A stretch of DNA of 64,000 nt from [Erwinia] mediterraneensis (GTDB taxonomy: Bacteria > Pseudomonadota > Gammaproteobacteria > Enterobacterales > Enterobacteriaceae), in assembly GCF_900604315.1 (NCBI RefSeq), contig NZ_LR026978.1:741518-805517 (forward strand), read 5' to 3'. Under the pieces are notes generated by a model. It did not search any database. It saw only the letters and a list, made by a program, of their open reading frames with translations, and was not told the origin of the DNA. Shown piece after piece: positions 20,297 through 30,578 of the stretch. Position numbers and translations under genes: made by a program. The stretch's first letter is position 1. Every line of letters starts with the position of its first letter.

Positions 20297-21020
20297 ACGG
20301 CGTGTTGGGTTTGATTTCAAACACCACATCCACCTGATCGTCGAAGTGAATGCTTTGCTGCTCATAGGTTTGTTGCGCTGAGGTCTCTGCCGCTGCACCT
20401 GCAGCTTTATACATGCGCGCCATCGGCATCGGCTGATAGTTAGCGACGTGGTAACGAATGCTGTACACCGGTCCCAGTGAGGCATTAAAACCTGCCGCCA
20501 GCGCGGAAGCCTGTTTGGTGGCATTATCCATCGCCGCTTTGCGCGCCTGCTCCTTGTACTGATCCGGATTCGTCACGCCCAGCTCCACGGCGCGGATCTC
20601 GTTCAGCCCCGATTTTAATGCGCCATCCAGTAGTTCATTAAGCTTATCCAGCTGGCGTAACGTTACCTGCACCTGACGCACCGCACGATAGCCTTTCAGA
20701 ACCGATTTGCCCTCTTTAGTGTAATCGTATTCTGGCTGAGTGCTCAGATTGGCAGCATCAATATCTTTCTTCTCAATGCCATTTTTCTGCAGAAAATCAA
20801 AATATTGCGCTACACGATCGTCAGCCTGCTTCTTGGCATCCGCCGCATCTTTTGACGAGACGTTGACCATAATGGATAAAGTCGCAATATCGGGGCGGGC
20901 ATCAACCGTCGCCTGACCAGAGGTCACAACGTGCGGGCCATTGGGCACCTCACCTGCCTGTGCAGCGCAAGAAAACGCGCCTATGCCCATCATTGCAGCC
21001 AGCGCCAGCGGTTTCATCAT
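20295..21020 (-). CDS. yggE: SIMPL-domain periplasmic protein YggE
   Basis: A 241-aa protein with a signal peptide (MKPLALAAMMGIGAFSCAAQA) followed by a SIMPL/DUF541 domain: PHVVTSGQATVDARPDIATL at its start and GYRAVRQVQVTLRQLDKL in the middle. In E. coli YggE is associated with reduced oxidative stress; the biochemical role is unknown. The start at 21020 is preceded by AAGGAGG nine bases away; the next ATG (21017) is also possible. It neighbours argO. Confidence 0.93.
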   Translation of the reverse strand: MMKPLALAAMMGIGAFSCAAQAGEVPNGPHVVTSGQATVDARPDIATLSIMVNVSSKDAADAKKQADDRVAQYFDFLQKNGIEKKDIDAANLSTQPEYDYTKEGKSVLKGYRAVRQVQVTLRQLDKLNELLDGALKSGLNEIRAVELGVTNPDQYKEQARKAAMDNATKQASALAAGFNASLGPVYSIRYHVANYQPMPMARMYKAAGAAAETSAQQTYEQQSIHFDDQVDVVFEIKPNTP

Positions 21021-21205
21021 CAGGTAAGTCCTCCTTGAAAATTTAAATTCAGCGGCTGCCACTATGACGAAGCCTGGAACAGATTACTATGCGTGTAGCT
21101 CTGAGTGTTGATTCTGGCAAAAGTTCGCTGAATTTTCCGCACAACCGGCGTTTCACCACTGACCAGGCGCATCCTGCCAGCCCGGTCAGCAGGAAACCAG
21201 CATCA

Positions 21206-21829
21206 TCAGTGAAAACCGGAAATGCCCTGCCACGCCAGCTGCAACGCAATAAACCACATCACCGCCCCCACCAGCAGGTTAATGAGGCGCTGCGCTTTAC
21301 GCGTGCGTAACAGGGGCGAGAGCCAGGCGGCGAGCAGCGCCAGCCCGTAAAACCAGATCAGCGAGGCGCTGACTGATCCGAGCGCAAACCAGGGGCGTGC
21401 TTCTTGCGTCATCTGGCCACCCAGGCTGCCGAGCACCACAAAGGTATCGAGATAAACGTGGGGATTGAGCCAGGTAACTGCCATCATGGTAGCGACAATA
21501 CGCCAGCGTCCCTGTTTCATATCTTCAGCGGCCGCCAGATCGATATTACCGCTGAACGCCGTACGCAGCGCGCCCCAGCCGTACCAGAGCAGGAATGCGA
21601 CACCCGCCCAGGTGATCAGCATCAGCAGCAACGGCGACTGACTCAGCAGCGCGCTGCCGCCGAAGATACCGGCACAAATCAGCAGGATATCGCTGAGCGT
21701 ACAGAGCGAGGCGGTCATCAGATGGTACTGCCGCCTGACGCCCTGATTCATCACGAAGGCGTTTTGTGGTCCCAGCGGCAGGATAAGCGCCGCGCCAAGG
21801 GCAAGCCCTTGTAAATAAACAGATAACAC
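21206..21829 (-). CDS. argO: Arginine exporter ArgO (LysE family)
   Basis: A 207-aa membrane protein with about six hydrophobic segments. The LysE-family N-terminal signature [14 protein letters not shown] and the mid-protein [19 protein letters not shown] are conserved. It exports L-arginine and canavanine and is activated by ArgP, encoded nearby. The start is GTG at 21829, as in E. coli argO. It lies downstream of mscS with an intervening terminator, so it has its own promoter in the 146-base gap. Confidence 0.96.
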   Translation of the reverse strand: MLSVYLQGLALGAALILPLGPQNAFVMNQGVRRQYHLMTASLCTLSDILLICAGIFGGSALLSQSPLLLMLITWAGVAFLLWYGWGALRTAFSGNIDLAAAEDMKQGRWRIVATMMAVTWLNPHVYLDTFVVLGSLGGQMTQEARPWFALGSVSASLIWFYGLALLAAWLSPLLRTRKAQRLINLLVGAVMWFIALQLAWQGISGFH

Positions 21830-21936
21830 TGGTTAACCCTCAGCATTGATTGAACAGGCTAAGTGTAACGGAGGGGGATCATAAGCGGAAATGGGAAAAA
21901 CTAATTGGTCATTAGCAAGCTTGATGATGGGAAGCA

Positions 21937-21963
21937 TAAAACAGGGCGGAAAAGTCCGCCCTG
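21937..21963 (-). terminator. Terminator of mscS
   Basis: A perfect 9-bp stem CAGGGCGGA / TCCGCCCTG with a 4-nt loop, followed on the minus strand by TTTTATG. Confidence 0.8.
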
Positions 21964-21975
21964 GCTGTCACCCTG

Positions 21976-22860
21976 TTACTCTGGTTGTGCGATTTTTGGC
22001 GCGTCGTTGTCGGGCTGTTTGACCTGATGCAGATGCACATCCATCTGGGGATAAGGAATGCCGATGCCGCGCGCATCCAGCGCCCGCTTGAAGTTTTTCA
22101 GCAGATCCCAGTACACATCCTGCAGGACGCTGCTTTGACTCCAGCAGCGCACCACAAAGTTCAGTGAGGAGGCGCCCAGTTCATTCAGGCCAATCTGCAC
22201 GCCCCGGTCCTGCAGAACACGCGGGTCAGCATCCACCACTTCACGCAGCAGCTGAATAACCTCATCGACATCCGCCTCATACGCGACGCCGACGATAAAC
22301 TCATTACGACGCACCGGTTCACGCGAGAAGTTAACAATATTACCGGCGATAATTTTACCGTTCGGCACAATGACGATTTTGCCATCACCGGTTTTCAGCG
22401 TGGTAGAGAAAATCTGCACGCTCTGCACGGTGCCCATCACACCGCCCAGATCAACAAACTCACCGGCGCGGAATGGACGGAAAGTGACCAGCAGCACGCC
22501 AGCGGCGAGGTTGGAAAGCGAGCCCTGCAGGGCCAGGCCCACCGCCAGACCGGCGGCACCCAGTACCGCGATCACCGACGCCGTCTGCACCCCGACGCGG
22601 CCCAGCGCCGCAATCAGCGTAAAGCCAATAATACCGTAGCGCACCAGCGCCGAGAGAAAATCGGCGACGGTAGCATCGATATGCCGCGTCACCAGCAGAC
22701 GGTTTATCCCGTTAGAAACGGCGCGCGCCGCTATCATCCCGATAATAATAATCGCAATGGCTGCCACAATATTCACGGCATAGCTGAGCAGCAGCGCCTG
22801 ATTACGCACCAGCCAGTTACCGGCATTATTGATCCCATCAACCACGTTTAAATCTTCCAT
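21976..22860 (-). CDS. mscS: Small-conductance mechanosensitive channel MscS
   Basis: A 294-aa protein (E. coli 286). Three transmembrane segments lie in the first 128 residues. The pore-lining TM3 has the glycine/alanine packing pattern [23 protein letters not shown]. The cytosolic vestibule includes [19 protein letters not shown] and [21 protein letters not shown]. It opens on hypo-osmotic shock. The C-terminal tail is longer than in E. coli and divergent. It lies upstream of argO and downstream of fbaA, the conserved order. Confidence 0.97.
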   Translation of the reverse strand: MEDLNVVDGINNAGNWLVRNQALLLSYAVNIVAAIAIIIIGMIAARAVSNGINRLLVTRHIDATVADFLSALVRYGIIGFTLIAALGRVGVQTASVIAVLGAAGLAVGLALQGSLSNLAAGVLLVTFRPFRAGEFVDLGGVMGTVQSVQIFSTTLKTGDGKIVIVPNGKIIAGNIVNFSREPVRRNEFIVGVAYEADVDEVIQLLREVVDADPRVLQDRGVQIGLNELGASSLNFVVRCWSQSSVLQDVYWDLLKNFKRALDARGIGIPYPQMDVHLHQVKQPDNDAPKIAQPE

Positions 22861-23004
22861 TCGTTAACCCTGTGTTGTTTTACCCAAGGAAAAGGACCCG
22901 GCATCGTCCGGGAAGTTCCAACAAATGCTCAGAGAAGGTTAAGACAGAATGTGGAAGAATGCTATTAACAACCTCGAATGTGCTGGCTTTTCCCGGAAAA
23001 ACCG

Positions 23005-23031
23005 CATAAAAAAAGGCCCCGCAGGGCCTTT
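23005..23031 (-). terminator. Rho-independent terminator of fbaA
   Basis: Stem AAAGGCCC / GGGCCTTT (23012-23031), followed on the minus strand by an eight-U run. This is the end of the epd-pgk-fbaA unit. Confidence 0.92.
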
Positions 23032-23050
23032 AGCATGCTGTAACAAAAAA

Positions 23051-24130
23051 TTACAGTACGTCGATAGCGTTCAGTTCCTTAAACGCCTGCTCCAGACGCG
23101 TCACCATGGACGACTGAGCAGAACGCAGCCAGACGCGCGGATCGTAGTATTTTTTGTTCGGTTTATCATCGCCTTCCGGGTTACCCAGCTGTGCCTGCAG
23201 GTAGCCTTCGTTCTTTTTGTAATACTGCAGGATACCGTCCCAGGTTGCCCACTGGGTATCGGTATCGATGTTCATTTTCACTACGCCGTAACCGATAGAT
23301 TCTTCGATCTCGGCAGCAGATGAGCCGGAACCGCCATGGAACACGAAGTCCAGAGCGTTATGCGGCAGGCCATGTTTTTTGCTGACATATTCCTGAGAGT
23401 TTTTCAGGATTACCGGAGTCAGCTTCACGTTACCTGGCTTATACACGCCGTGAACGTTACCAAAGGAAGCAGCGATGGTGAAACGATGGCTGATAGCGCT
23501 CAGTTTGGTATACGCGTAATCCACATCTTCCGGCTGAGTGTAGAGGGCTGAACTGTCAACGTCAGAGTTGTCCACGCCATCTTCTTCACCACCGGTGACG
23601 CCCAGTTCAATTTCCAGCGTCATGTTGATTTTGGACATGCGCTCCAGGTATTTAGCGCACAGTTCGATGTTCTCTTCCAGCGACTCTTCAGAGAGGTCGA
23701 TCATGTGTGAAGAGAACAGCGGTTTACCAGTTTTCTGGAAGTGTGCTTCACCGGCTTCCAGCAAGCCATCGATCCACGGCAGCAATTTTTTCGCACAGTG
23801 GTCAGTGTGCAGGATCACCGGCACGCCATACTGCTCAGCCATCAGATGAACGTGCTGCGCGCCAGAAATCGCGCCGAAAATGGCTGCGCCCTGCGGCTTG
23901 TCAGTTTTGAAGCCTTTACCAGCGATAAAGGAAGCGCCACCGTTGGAGAACTGTACGATGACTGGCGCTTTGGCTTTTGCGGCCGCTTCCAGCACGGCGT
24001 TGATGGAATCAGTACCAACGCAGTTAACTGCTGGCAGGGCGAATTTGTTCTCTTTCGCCACTTTGAAGACTTTCTGTACATCATCACCGGTTACAACGCC
24101 GGGTTTTACGAAATCGAAAATTTTAGACAT
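23051..24130 (-). CDS. fbaA: Class II fructose-bisphosphate aldolase
   Basis: A 359-aa protein, exactly the E. coli length. Zn ligands appear in LHTDHCAKK (His and the catalytic Asp), FGNVHGVY and VFHGGSGSS. The class II signature ELGVTGGEEDGVDN lies near residue 180. It cleaves fructose-1,6-bisphosphate in glycolysis. The start at 24130 (MSKIFDFVKPG) is conserved. Last gene of epd-pgk-fbaA; strong terminator 20 bases after the stop. Confidence 0.98.
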   Translation of the reverse strand: MSKIFDFVKPGVVTGDDVQKVFKVAKENKFALPAVNCVGTDSINAVLEAAAKAKAPVIVQFSNGGASFIAGKGFKTDKPQGAAIFGAISGAQHVHLMAEQYGVPVILHTDHCAKKLLPWIDGLLEAGEAHFQKTGKPLFSSHMIDLSEESLEENIELCAKYLERMSKINMTLEIELGVTGGEEDGVDNSDVDSSALYTQPEDVDYAYTKLSAISHRFTIAASFGNVHGVYKPGNVKLTPVILKNSQEYVSKKHGLPHNALDFVFHGGSGSSAAEIEESIGYGVVKMNIDTDTQWATWDGILQYYKKNEGYLQAQLGNPEGDDKPNKKYYDPRVWLRSAQSSMVTRLEQAFKELNAIDVL

Positions 24131-24231
24131 GATTGAGTCCTGTTTGTCCTGTTTCGTTGGCCGCATAACGGATTCAACGCCCTTCACCGGGCAATTTTTC
24201 AGGCGACACGCTGCGCGTCGCCCTCAAAAGA

Positions 24232-25395
24232 TTACTGTTTGGCACGCTCTTCCAGCATCGCTACCGCGGGCAGTTTTTTGCCTTCCACGAACTCCAGGAA
24301 TGCACCGCCACCGGTGGAGATGTAAGAGATTTTATCTTCAATGCCAAACAGGTCGATTGCGGCCAGCGTGTCGCCGCCGCCCGCTACGGAAAAGGCGTCG
24401 CTGTCAGCAATCGCGTTGGCGATAATTTCAGTACCCTTACGGAAATTCGGGAACTCAAACACGCCAACCGGACCGTTCCAGAGGATGGTTTTTGCTTCTT
24501 TCAGCAGTTTCGCCATCGCCTGTGCGGTTTCATCACCGAAGTCCATAATTTCTTCGTTATCCGCTACTTCGGAAGCTTTTTTCACCGTAGCTGGCGCAGT
24601 TTCAGAGAATTCCGTGCCGACACGCGAATCCACCGGAACCGGAATACCGTACTCGTCACGCAGTTTTTTCGCGGCTTCGACAAAGTCCGGCTCATAAAGA
24701 GATTTACCGACGTTGTTGTCGATAGCCACAAAGGTATTGGCGATGCCGCCGCCAACAATCACGGTGTCGGCGATTTTCACCAGCGACTGCAGCACGTCAA
24801 ATTTGGTTGAAACTTTGGAGCCGCCAACCACCGCCACCAGCGGACGTTCCGGGTTGCTCATCACTTTGCCCAGCGCTTCCAGCTCAGCGGAAAGCAGCGG
24901 ACCGGCACAGGCGATCGGCGCAAACTTGCCAACACCATGGGTAGAGGCCTGCGCGCGATGCGCAGTACCGAACGCGTCCATTACAAACACGTCGCACAGC
25001 GCAGCATATTTCTTCGCGAGGGTTTCATCGTCTTTTTTCTCGCCCTTATTGAAGCGGACGTTCTCCAGCACCACCAGCTCGCCAGCATTCACATCAACGC
25101 CGTCGAGATAATCTTTTGCCAGCGTCACGTTAGTGCCGTTCAGCTTCTCTTTCAGGTAGTTAACCACCGGCAGCAGAGAGAACTCTTCGTTATATTCACC
25201 TTCAGTGGGACGACCCAGGTGGGAGGTAACCATCACTTTCGCGCCCTGTTTTAACGCCGCTTCGATGGTAGGCAGAGAAGCACGAATACGTGCGTCTGAC
25301 GTCACTTTCCCTTCTTTCACTGGCACGTTGAGATCGGCGCGGATCAAAACACGTTTACCAGCTAGATCCAGATCGGTCATCTTAATTGCAGACAT
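24232..25395 (-). CDS. pgk: Phosphoglycerate kinase
   Basis: A 387-aa protein of identical length to E. coli. The N-terminal substrate domain has [13 protein letters not shown] and TSHLGRP. The C-terminal nucleotide domain has [19 protein letters not shown] and the SxGGGAxLE signature as [13 protein letters not shown]. It transfers phosphate from 1,3-bisphosphoglycerate to ADP. It lies 51 bases after epd and about 100 before fbaA on the same strand, the conserved operon. Confidence 0.99.
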   Translation of the reverse strand: MSAIKMTDLDLAGKRVLIRADLNVPVKEGKVTSDARIRASLPTIEAALKQGAKVMVTSHLGRPTEGEYNEEFSLLPVVNYLKEKLNGTNVTLAKDYLDGVDVNAGELVVLENVRFNKGEKKDDETLAKKYAALCDVFVMDAFGTAHRAQASTHGVGKFAPIACAGPLLSAELEALGKVMSNPERPLVAVVGGSKVSTKFDVLQSLVKIADTVIVGGGIANTFVAIDNNVGKSLYEPDFVEAAKKLRDEYGIPVPVDSRVGTEFSETAPATVKKASEVADNEEIMDFGDETAQAMAKLLKEAKTILWNGPVGVFEFPNFRKGTEIIANAIADSDAFSVAGGGDTLAAIDLFGIEDKISYISTGGGAFLEFVEGKKLPAVAMLEERAKQ

Positions 25396-25446
25396 GGTGA
25401 ACCCTCTCGTTGATTCTCATAAGTTTTGTCAGACGCAAACTGCGTC

Positions 25447-26466
25447 TTACCTGAAACCGCGTGCGGCCATGGCTAACGTCGTATCGAGCATTCGGTTAGC
25501 AAAGCCCCATTCGTTGTCACACCAGACCAGGGTCTTGATCAGGTGCTGACCGCTGACCCGCGTCTGCGTGCCGTCCACTATGGCACTGTGCGGATCATGG
25601 TTAAAATCGACTGAGACTAACGGTAATTCCGTATAGTCAACTATACCACTAAATGCCCCCTCTGACGCGTTTTGCAACAAGGCGTTGACCTCGCTCGCCT
25701 TCACCGCCTGGCGCACCGAGACGCTGAGATCAATGGCGGTGACGTTGATGGTAGGAACGCGTACAGCAATGGCTTCAAAGCGGTCATGAAATTTCGGAAA
25801 AATGCGTGCAATGCCAGCGGCAAGGCGGGTATCTACCGGGATGATCGACTGGCTGGCGGCGCGCGTACGGCGCAAGTCGCTGTGGTAGGCGTCAATCACC
25901 TGCTGGTCGTGCATCGCGGAATGAATAGTGGTAACGGTGCCGTTTTCGATGCCAAAGGCGTCATCCAGCAGCTTGATAATCGGGATAATACAGTTGGTGG
26001 TGCAGGAGGCGTTGGAGACAATGCGGTCAGCGGGTTTCAGCGTCTGGTCGTTGACGCCAAACACCACAGTTGCATCCAGATCGCTGTCGCCCGGATGGGA
26101 AAACAACACTTTCTTCGCACCCGCCTGCAGATGGGCGACGCCATCGACGCGGCTGCCATAGACGCCGGTACAGTCGAGAACGATATCCACGTTCAGTTCA
26201 CGCCAGGGCAACGCGCTGATCGCCGCCTGATGCAACAGACGAATGGTATCATCGCCGACACGCAGCAGATCGCGCTCCTGACGCACCTCAAAGGCGAAGC
26301 GGCCATGGCTGGTGTCATATTTCAACAGATGGGCGATGCCAGCGGCATTTGCCAGTTCGTTGATGGCCACCACGGTGATTTCAGCCCGGCGGCCGGTTTC
26401 GTACAGCGCACGCAATACGTTGCGTCCAATGCGGCCAAAACCATTTATCGCAACCCGAACGGTCAT
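25447..26466 (-). CDS. epd: D-erythrose-4-phosphate dehydrogenase
   Basis: A 339-aa GAPDH-family enzyme with the Rossmann start [13 protein letters not shown] and the catalytic cysteine in [12 protein letters not shown]. The overall match is to E. coli Epd rather than GapA, for example [13 protein letters not shown] and [17 protein letters not shown] segments. It oxidises erythrose-4-phosphate to 4-phosphoerythronate, the first step of deoxyxylulose-dependent pyridoxal phosphate synthesis. PLP is used by GcvP, SpeA and SpeC in this window. First gene of epd-pgk-fbaA, with Cra and CRP-like sites upstream. Confidence 0.97.
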   Translation of the reverse strand: MTVRVAINGFGRIGRNVLRALYETGRRAEITVVAINELANAAGIAHLLKYDTSHGRFAFEVRQERDLLRVGDDTIRLLHQAAISALPWRELNVDIVLDCTGVYGSRVDGVAHLQAGAKKVLFSHPGDSDLDATVVFGVNDQTLKPADRIVSNASCTTNCIIPIIKLLDDAFGIENGTVTTIHSAMHDQQVIDAYHSDLRRTRAASQSIIPVDTRLAAGIARIFPKFHDRFEAIAVRVPTINVTAIDLSVSVRQAVKASEVNALLQNASEGAFSGIVDYTELPLVSVDFNHDPHSAIVDGTQTRVSGQHLIKTLVWCDNEWGFANRMLDTTLAMAARGFR

Positions 26467-26582
26467 ATTTCTCCTGCGGTAACTGCCTGATAAAACATGC
26501 CAATAGCCTGAGCGTTTCGCCAGAATTTGTACAGGAAATTCTTGTACGCTGGCGGGCGGCCCGTTGCCGTCAGGATCTTAAC

Positions 26583-26594
26583 TGAAACGCTTCA
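26583..26594. promoter_or_regulatory. Cra (FruR) operator upstream of epd
   Basis: TGAAACGCTTCA matches the Cra consensus TGAAWCGNTTCA at every defined position and is flanked by C and G as in the extended palindrome. It lies about 117 bases upstream of epd. Cra controls the epd-pgk-fbaA unit in E. coli according to glycolytic flux. Confidence 0.8.
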
Positions 26595-26654
26595 GCCAGA
26601 ATAAAACAACTCAGGAATAACAGAAATAATGGTAATCAACTGTGCTGCCAATAA

Positions 26655-26670
26655 TTAGATCTTTGTCACA
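26655..26670. promoter_or_regulatory. Possible CRP half-site upstream of epd
   Basis: On the minus strand TGTGACAAAGATCTAA has a perfect TGTGA left half and a weak right half (TCTAA against TCACA). CRP activates epd-pgk in E. coli, which makes a weak site plausible. The rest of the 331-base gap 26467-26797 holds only the Cra site and the tktA terminator. Confidence 0.45.
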
Positions 26671-26720
26671 TTTTAAGCTGAAATTCTATTATTACTGCTG
26701 GAATAACTTGAATGCCAGCA

Positions 26721-26747
26721 ATAAAAAAGGGCGAACAGCTCGCCCTT
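26721..26747 (-). terminator. Rho-independent terminator of tktA
   Basis: Stem AAGGGCGA / TCGCCCTT (26727-26747) with a 5-nt loop, then TTTTTTATT on the minus strand. Confidence 0.88.
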
Positions 26748-26797
26748 CAGGTTTTCCCATCCTGCCCGCACCAGGGCGGACAGACGGTGCAACAGAA

Positions 26798-28789
26798 TTA
26801 AAGAATCGATTTGGCGGTGTTGACCACGTTATCGACGGTGAAGCCAAACAGCTCAAACAGTTTCTCTGCCGGTGCTGACTCACCAAAGGTAGTCATGCCG
26901 ACAATCGCCCCGTTCAGACCGGTGTATTTGTACCAGTAGTCAGCGATACCCGCTTCGATAGCCACGCGCGCGGCTACCGCTTTCGGCAACACGGATTCGC
27001 GATACGCCGCGTCCTGCTTGTCGAAGGCGTCGGTAGAAGGCATAGAAACCACACGCACTTTACGTCCTTCGCTGGAGAGACGATCATACGCCGCCACCGC
27101 CAGCTCTACTTCAGAACCGGTAGCGATCAGGATCAGCTCAGGCGTACCGTCGCAATCTTTCAGCACATAACCACCACGCGCCACATTCGCCAGCTGCTCC
27201 GCGCTGCGATCCTGCTGAGCCAGATTCTGACGGGAGAAGATCAACGCCGTCGGGCCATCTTTACGCTCGATAGCGTATTTCCAGGCTACCGCAGATTCTA
27301 CCTGGTCACAGGGACGCCAGGTGCTCATGTTTGGCGTAGTGCGCAGGCTGGCCAGCTGTTCTACCGGCTGGTGCGTCGGGCCATCTTCGCCCAGACCGAT
27401 GGAGTCGTGGGTATATACCATCACCTGACGGATCTTCATCAGTGCCGCCATACGCGCCGCGTTACGAGCATATTCCACGAACATCAGGAAGGTCGCGGTG
27501 TATGGCAGGAAGCCGCCGTGCAGTGCAATACCGTTGGCAATAGCGGTCATACCGAACTCGCGCACGCCGTAGTGGATGTAGTTTCCAGCCGCGTCGACAT
27601 TGATCGGCGTAGAGCCGGACCACATAGTCAGGTTGCTCGGCGCCAGGTCAGCAGAGCCGCCCAGATACTCCGGCAGCAGTTTACCAAAAGCTTCAATCGC
27701 ATTCTGAGACGCTTTACGACTGGCGATTTTCGCCGGGTTAGCTTGCAGCTGTTCGATAAATTTCTGTGACTCTTCCTGCCAGTTCGCTGGCAGCTCATTG
27801 CTCATACGACGCTTGAACTCAGCAGCCAGTTCCGGATAAGCCTGCGCATAGGCCGCAAATTTCTCATCCCAGGCGGACTCTTTCGCTTTGCCCTGCTCTT
27901 TTGCGTCCCACTCGGCATAGATCTCCTGCGGAATGACAAAAGGTGCATGCTCCCAGCCCAGCTGCTTACGGGTCAGCGCGATTTCATCATCGCCCAGCGG
28001 TGCGCCGTGCGAATCATGGGTGCCCGCTTTGTTCGGCGAACCGAAACCGATCACGGTTTTGCACATCAGCAGCGAAGGCTTGTCAGAAACCGCTTTGGCT
28101 TCTTCGATCGCTTTTTTGATGGCGTCTGCGTCGTGACCATCCACGCCGCGCACCACGTGCCAGCCGTAAGCTTCAAAGCGCGCGGCAGTGTCATCGGTGA
28201 ACCAGCCGTCAATATGACCATCAATGGAGATGCCGTTATCGTCGTAGAAGGCAACCAGTTTGCCCAGCTTCAGGGTGCCGGCCAGTGAACAGACTTCGTG
28301 GGAAATCCCTTCCATCATGCAGCCGTCACCCATGAAGACATACGTATTGTGGTCTACGATTTCATGACCAGGACGGTTGAACTGGGCCGCAAGGGTGCGC
28401 TCAGCGAGGGCGAAGCCGACGGCGTTAGCGATGCCCTGCCCCAGCGGGCCGGTGGTAGTTTCTACGCCGACGGTGTAGCCATATTCCGGATGGCCTGGAG
28501 TTTTGGAGTGCAGCTGACGAAAGTTTTGCAGCTCGCTCATCGGCAGATCGTAACCGGTGAGATGCAGCAGGCTGTAAATCAGCATCGAGCCGTGGCCGTT
28601 AGACAGGATAAAACGGTCACGATCGGCCCACTGCGGATTGGTGGGGCTGTGGTTCAGATAATCACGCCACAGCACTTCAGCGATGTCCGCCATGCCCATC
28701 GGGGCACCCGGATGTCCCGATTTGGCTTTCTGTACTGCATCCATACTTAACGCCCGTACGGCGTTGGCAAGCTCTTTACGAGAGGGCAT
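26798..28789 (-). CDS. tktA: Transketolase 1
   Basis: A 663-aa protein, the same length as E. coli TktA. The thiamine diphosphate motif GDGCMMEG...DDN spans about residues 155-187 ([26 protein letters not shown]). The middle domain has the catalytic Glu region [13 protein letters not shown] and [11 protein letters not shown]. The C-terminal domain follows from about 540. It moves two-carbon units between sugar phosphates and produces erythrose-4-phosphate for Epd and aromatic synthesis. Single gene with its own terminator; divergent from loiP across 275 bases. Confidence 0.98.
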   Translation of the reverse strand: MPSRKELANAVRALSMDAVQKAKSGHPGAPMGMADIAEVLWRDYLNHSPTNPQWADRDRFILSNGHGSMLIYSLLHLTGYDLPMSELQNFRQLHSKTPGHPEYGYTVGVETTTGPLGQGIANAVGFALAERTLAAQFNRPGHEIVDHNTYVFMGDGCMMEGISHEVCSLAGTLKLGKLVAFYDDNGISIDGHIDGWFTDDTAARFEAYGWHVVRGVDGHDADAIKKAIEEAKAVSDKPSLLMCKTVIGFGSPNKAGTHDSHGAPLGDDEIALTRKQLGWEHAPFVIPQEIYAEWDAKEQGKAKESAWDEKFAAYAQAYPELAAEFKRRMSNELPANWQEESQKFIEQLQANPAKIASRKASQNAIEAFGKLLPEYLGGSADLAPSNLTMWSGSTPINVDAAGNYIHYGVREFGMTAIANGIALHGGFLPYTATFLMFVEYARNAARMAALMKIRQVMVYTHDSIGLGEDGPTHQPVEQLASLRTTPNMSTWRPCDQVESAVAWKYAIERKDGPTALIFSRQNLAQQDRSAEQLANVARGGYVLKDCDGTPELILIATGSEVELAVAAYDRLSSEGRKVRVVSMPSTDAFDKQDAAYRESVLPKAVAARVAIEAGIADYWYKYTGLNGAIVGMTTFGESAPAEKLFELFGFTVDNVVNTAKSIL

Positions 28790-29064
28790 TTTCTACTCCA
28801 GGTCGGATTAAGGCTTCGCCATCCCTAACTTATTGTAATTAATCAGTTATCAGGCAAAGCCGGAAAAAAGTTGCTCATCAATGTACATGAAAATCATGGC
28901 AAAAGTACATGCTGTACGATGGGAAATCGTCAGTAAAAGGTTGCAAAACCAGCGTTGTCTGCTAGGCAAGCGCCAGGCAAATCGTTATAACCAGAAACTT
29001 GCGCACCTGGCTGTGATGGCAGGTGCCAGCTTTATTTACCTTATGACTGAACAGGATGAATGGA

Positions 29065-29820
29065 ATGAAGATCCCAACTCGCGTACTCGCCCTGAGCATG
29101 GCGGCTTTCCTCAGCGGCTGTCAGGGCATTGACAATAACGCGCTACTGCAATCTGGCACTCAGGCTTTTCAGGCTTACACCCTCAGTGATGAACAGGTGA
29201 AACAGCTGAGCGACCAGTCCTGCCAGCAGATGGATAAAGAAAACGCTATCGCCCCCGCCAACAGCGACTATCAGCAGCGGCTGAATAAAATTGCCGCCGC
29301 GCTGGGGGATAACATTAACGGCACGCCAGCCAACTATAAGGTCTATCAGACGAAAGACGTCAACGCCTGGGCGATGGCTAACGGCTGTATCCGCGTCTAC
29401 AGCGGGCTGATGGACATGATGAACGATGAGGAAGTGGAGGGTGTACTGGGCCACGAAATGGGCCATGTGGCGCTCGGCCATACGCGCAAAGCGATGCAGG
29501 TGGCTTTTGCGACCACCGCTGCCCGCACGGCTGCGGCTTCAGTAGGGGGCATTATCGGTTCCTTATCGCAGTCGCAGCTCGGCGAATTAGGTGAGACGCT
29601 GGTGAACGCCCAGTTCTCGCAGACGCAGGAATCACAGGCGGATGACTACTCTTACGATCTGCTGAAAAAACGCAACATCAGTCCGAACGGTCTGGTCACC
29701 AGCTTTGAGAAGCTGGCGCAGCTGGAAGAGGGTCGTCAGAGTTCAATGTTCGACTCCCACCCCGCTTCTCAGGCACGTGCGCAACATATTCGTGAGCGTA
29801 TCGCTGCCGATCAGAAATAG
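29065..29820 (+). CDS. loiP: Outer-membrane lipoprotein metalloprotease LoiP
   Basis: A 251-aa M48 family metallopeptidase. A lipoprotein signal peptide ends in AFLSGC, with lipidated Cys near residue 19. The zinc motif HEMGH is in GHEMGHVALGH, and a second Glu ligand is in QESQADDYSYDLL. E. coli LoiP (YggG) is an outer-membrane protease induced at low osmolarity that cleaves Phe-Phe sites. The start at 29065 is the third-codon-downstream ATG, eight bases after AGGA and matching E. coli MKI. An alternative ATG lies at 29056. tktA is divergent; the fimbrial operon follows. Confidence 0.95.
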   Translation: MKIPTRVLALSMAAFLSGCQGIDNNALLQSGTQAFQAYTLSDEQVKQLSDQSCQQMDKENAIAPANSDYQQRLNKIAAALGDNINGTPANYKVYQTKDVNAWAMANGCIRVYSGLMDMMNDEEVEGVLGHEMGHVALGHTRKAMQVAFATTAARTAAASVGGIIGSLSQSQLGELGETLVNAQFSQTQESQADDYSYDLLKKRNISPNGLVTSFEKLAQLEEGRQSSMFDSHPASQARAQHIRERIAADQK

Positions 29821-29826
29821 TCTTTT

Positions 29827-29870
29827 CCTGAGCCCTGTCTGTCAACGCAGCGGGGCTCAGGCTTCTTCCT
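29827..29870 (+). terminator. Terminator of loiP
   Basis: A 9-bp stem CCTGAGCCC / GGGCTCAGG (29827-29861) with a long 17-nt loop is followed by CTTCTTCCT, a pyrimidine-rich but not pure U tail. Confidence 0.6.
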
Positions 29871-30358
29871 CCCCCGCTCGTCCTGTTTTTTCTTCATCCG
29901 GCTTTATCTGGCCTGAGCCTCTGCTTTAATTTATTTTAATAATTTTAAAAACAATCATTAACGCATTAATTTTTATACCTAACCTTTTCAGCCGTACTGT
30001 TTTTACCACCGGAAGCGGCAGCATTACCCGGCCCTGTTATAATATTCTTTAAAACATCCCTATTTTATCTGGCGTACGGCACTGCGTCGGGACTGAAAGC
30101 AGGTCCGAATAAGCCGCCCGGGTCGTAACGAAAACGATTAACCCGGACTTTTTATCTGAAACGCCAGGTCCGTTTCTGGCCTTTACATTAGCTTTTCAAA
30201 AAATAACCCCCGATTATTTTTATTACTGAAGAATAATCCCTGAAAAACTTTTCTTTTACCCTCCCCACTAAGAGAAGCAAATTAAAGATAAAATCATTGA
30301 ACATGTAACCATCAAGTAAAGCGCAAGAGATTACGCCATTTAAATCATTCACAGCTTA
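29871..30358. other. AT-rich gap upstream of fimbrial operon
   Basis: No credible protein-coding frame. Long A/T tracts (for example 29930-29970 and 30180-30240) resemble H-NS-bound promoter regions of acquired fimbrial operons. A TATAAT hexamer at 30038-30043 and a terminator-like hairpin at 30118-30153 lie in it; see the separate entry. Confidence 0.5.
30050..30153 (+). ncRNA. Candidate small RNA, promoter and terminator only
   Basis: TATAAT at 30038-30043 could start a transcript near 30050. The -35 region (GCGGCA) is poor. About 100 bases later CCGGGT / ACCCGG (30118-30123, 30141-30146) closes a hairpin followed by ACTTTTT. No homologue is recognised. It could equally be a leader terminator or chance. 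Confidence 0.25.
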
Positions 30359-30386
30359 TTGACTTGGCACTATTAGATGTTACTAT
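30359..30386 (+). promoter_or_regulatory. Predicted sigma-70 promoter of the fimbrial operon
   Basis: TTGACT and TACTAT are separated by 16 bases. Initiation would fall near 30393, giving a leader of about 185 nt before the first fimbrial gene. No invertible-element inverted repeats were seen flanking it. Confidence 0.5.
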
Positions 30387-30578
30387 TCCACTCACTGACA
30401 CCAGGGAAGAGTTTTATTCGCACGTAAATAACGCCAAAAAAGGAATACTGAGAGGGTTAACCTGCTCTTCCATTTTAAAACAAACCATAACCCGCTTCTC
30501 CCGACAGAAGTAAAATTATTATTGGTTATTGTTAGCGTTAATTAATTACGTTACCTCATTAAATAAAGGATTATATTG

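Noticed and set aside
30300..30575. Phase-variable invertible promoter (fimS-like) ahead of the fimbrial operon
   Set aside because: No pair of inverted repeats flanking the predicted promoter was found and no recombinase gene adjoins it; XerD in the window is the housekeeping enzyme.
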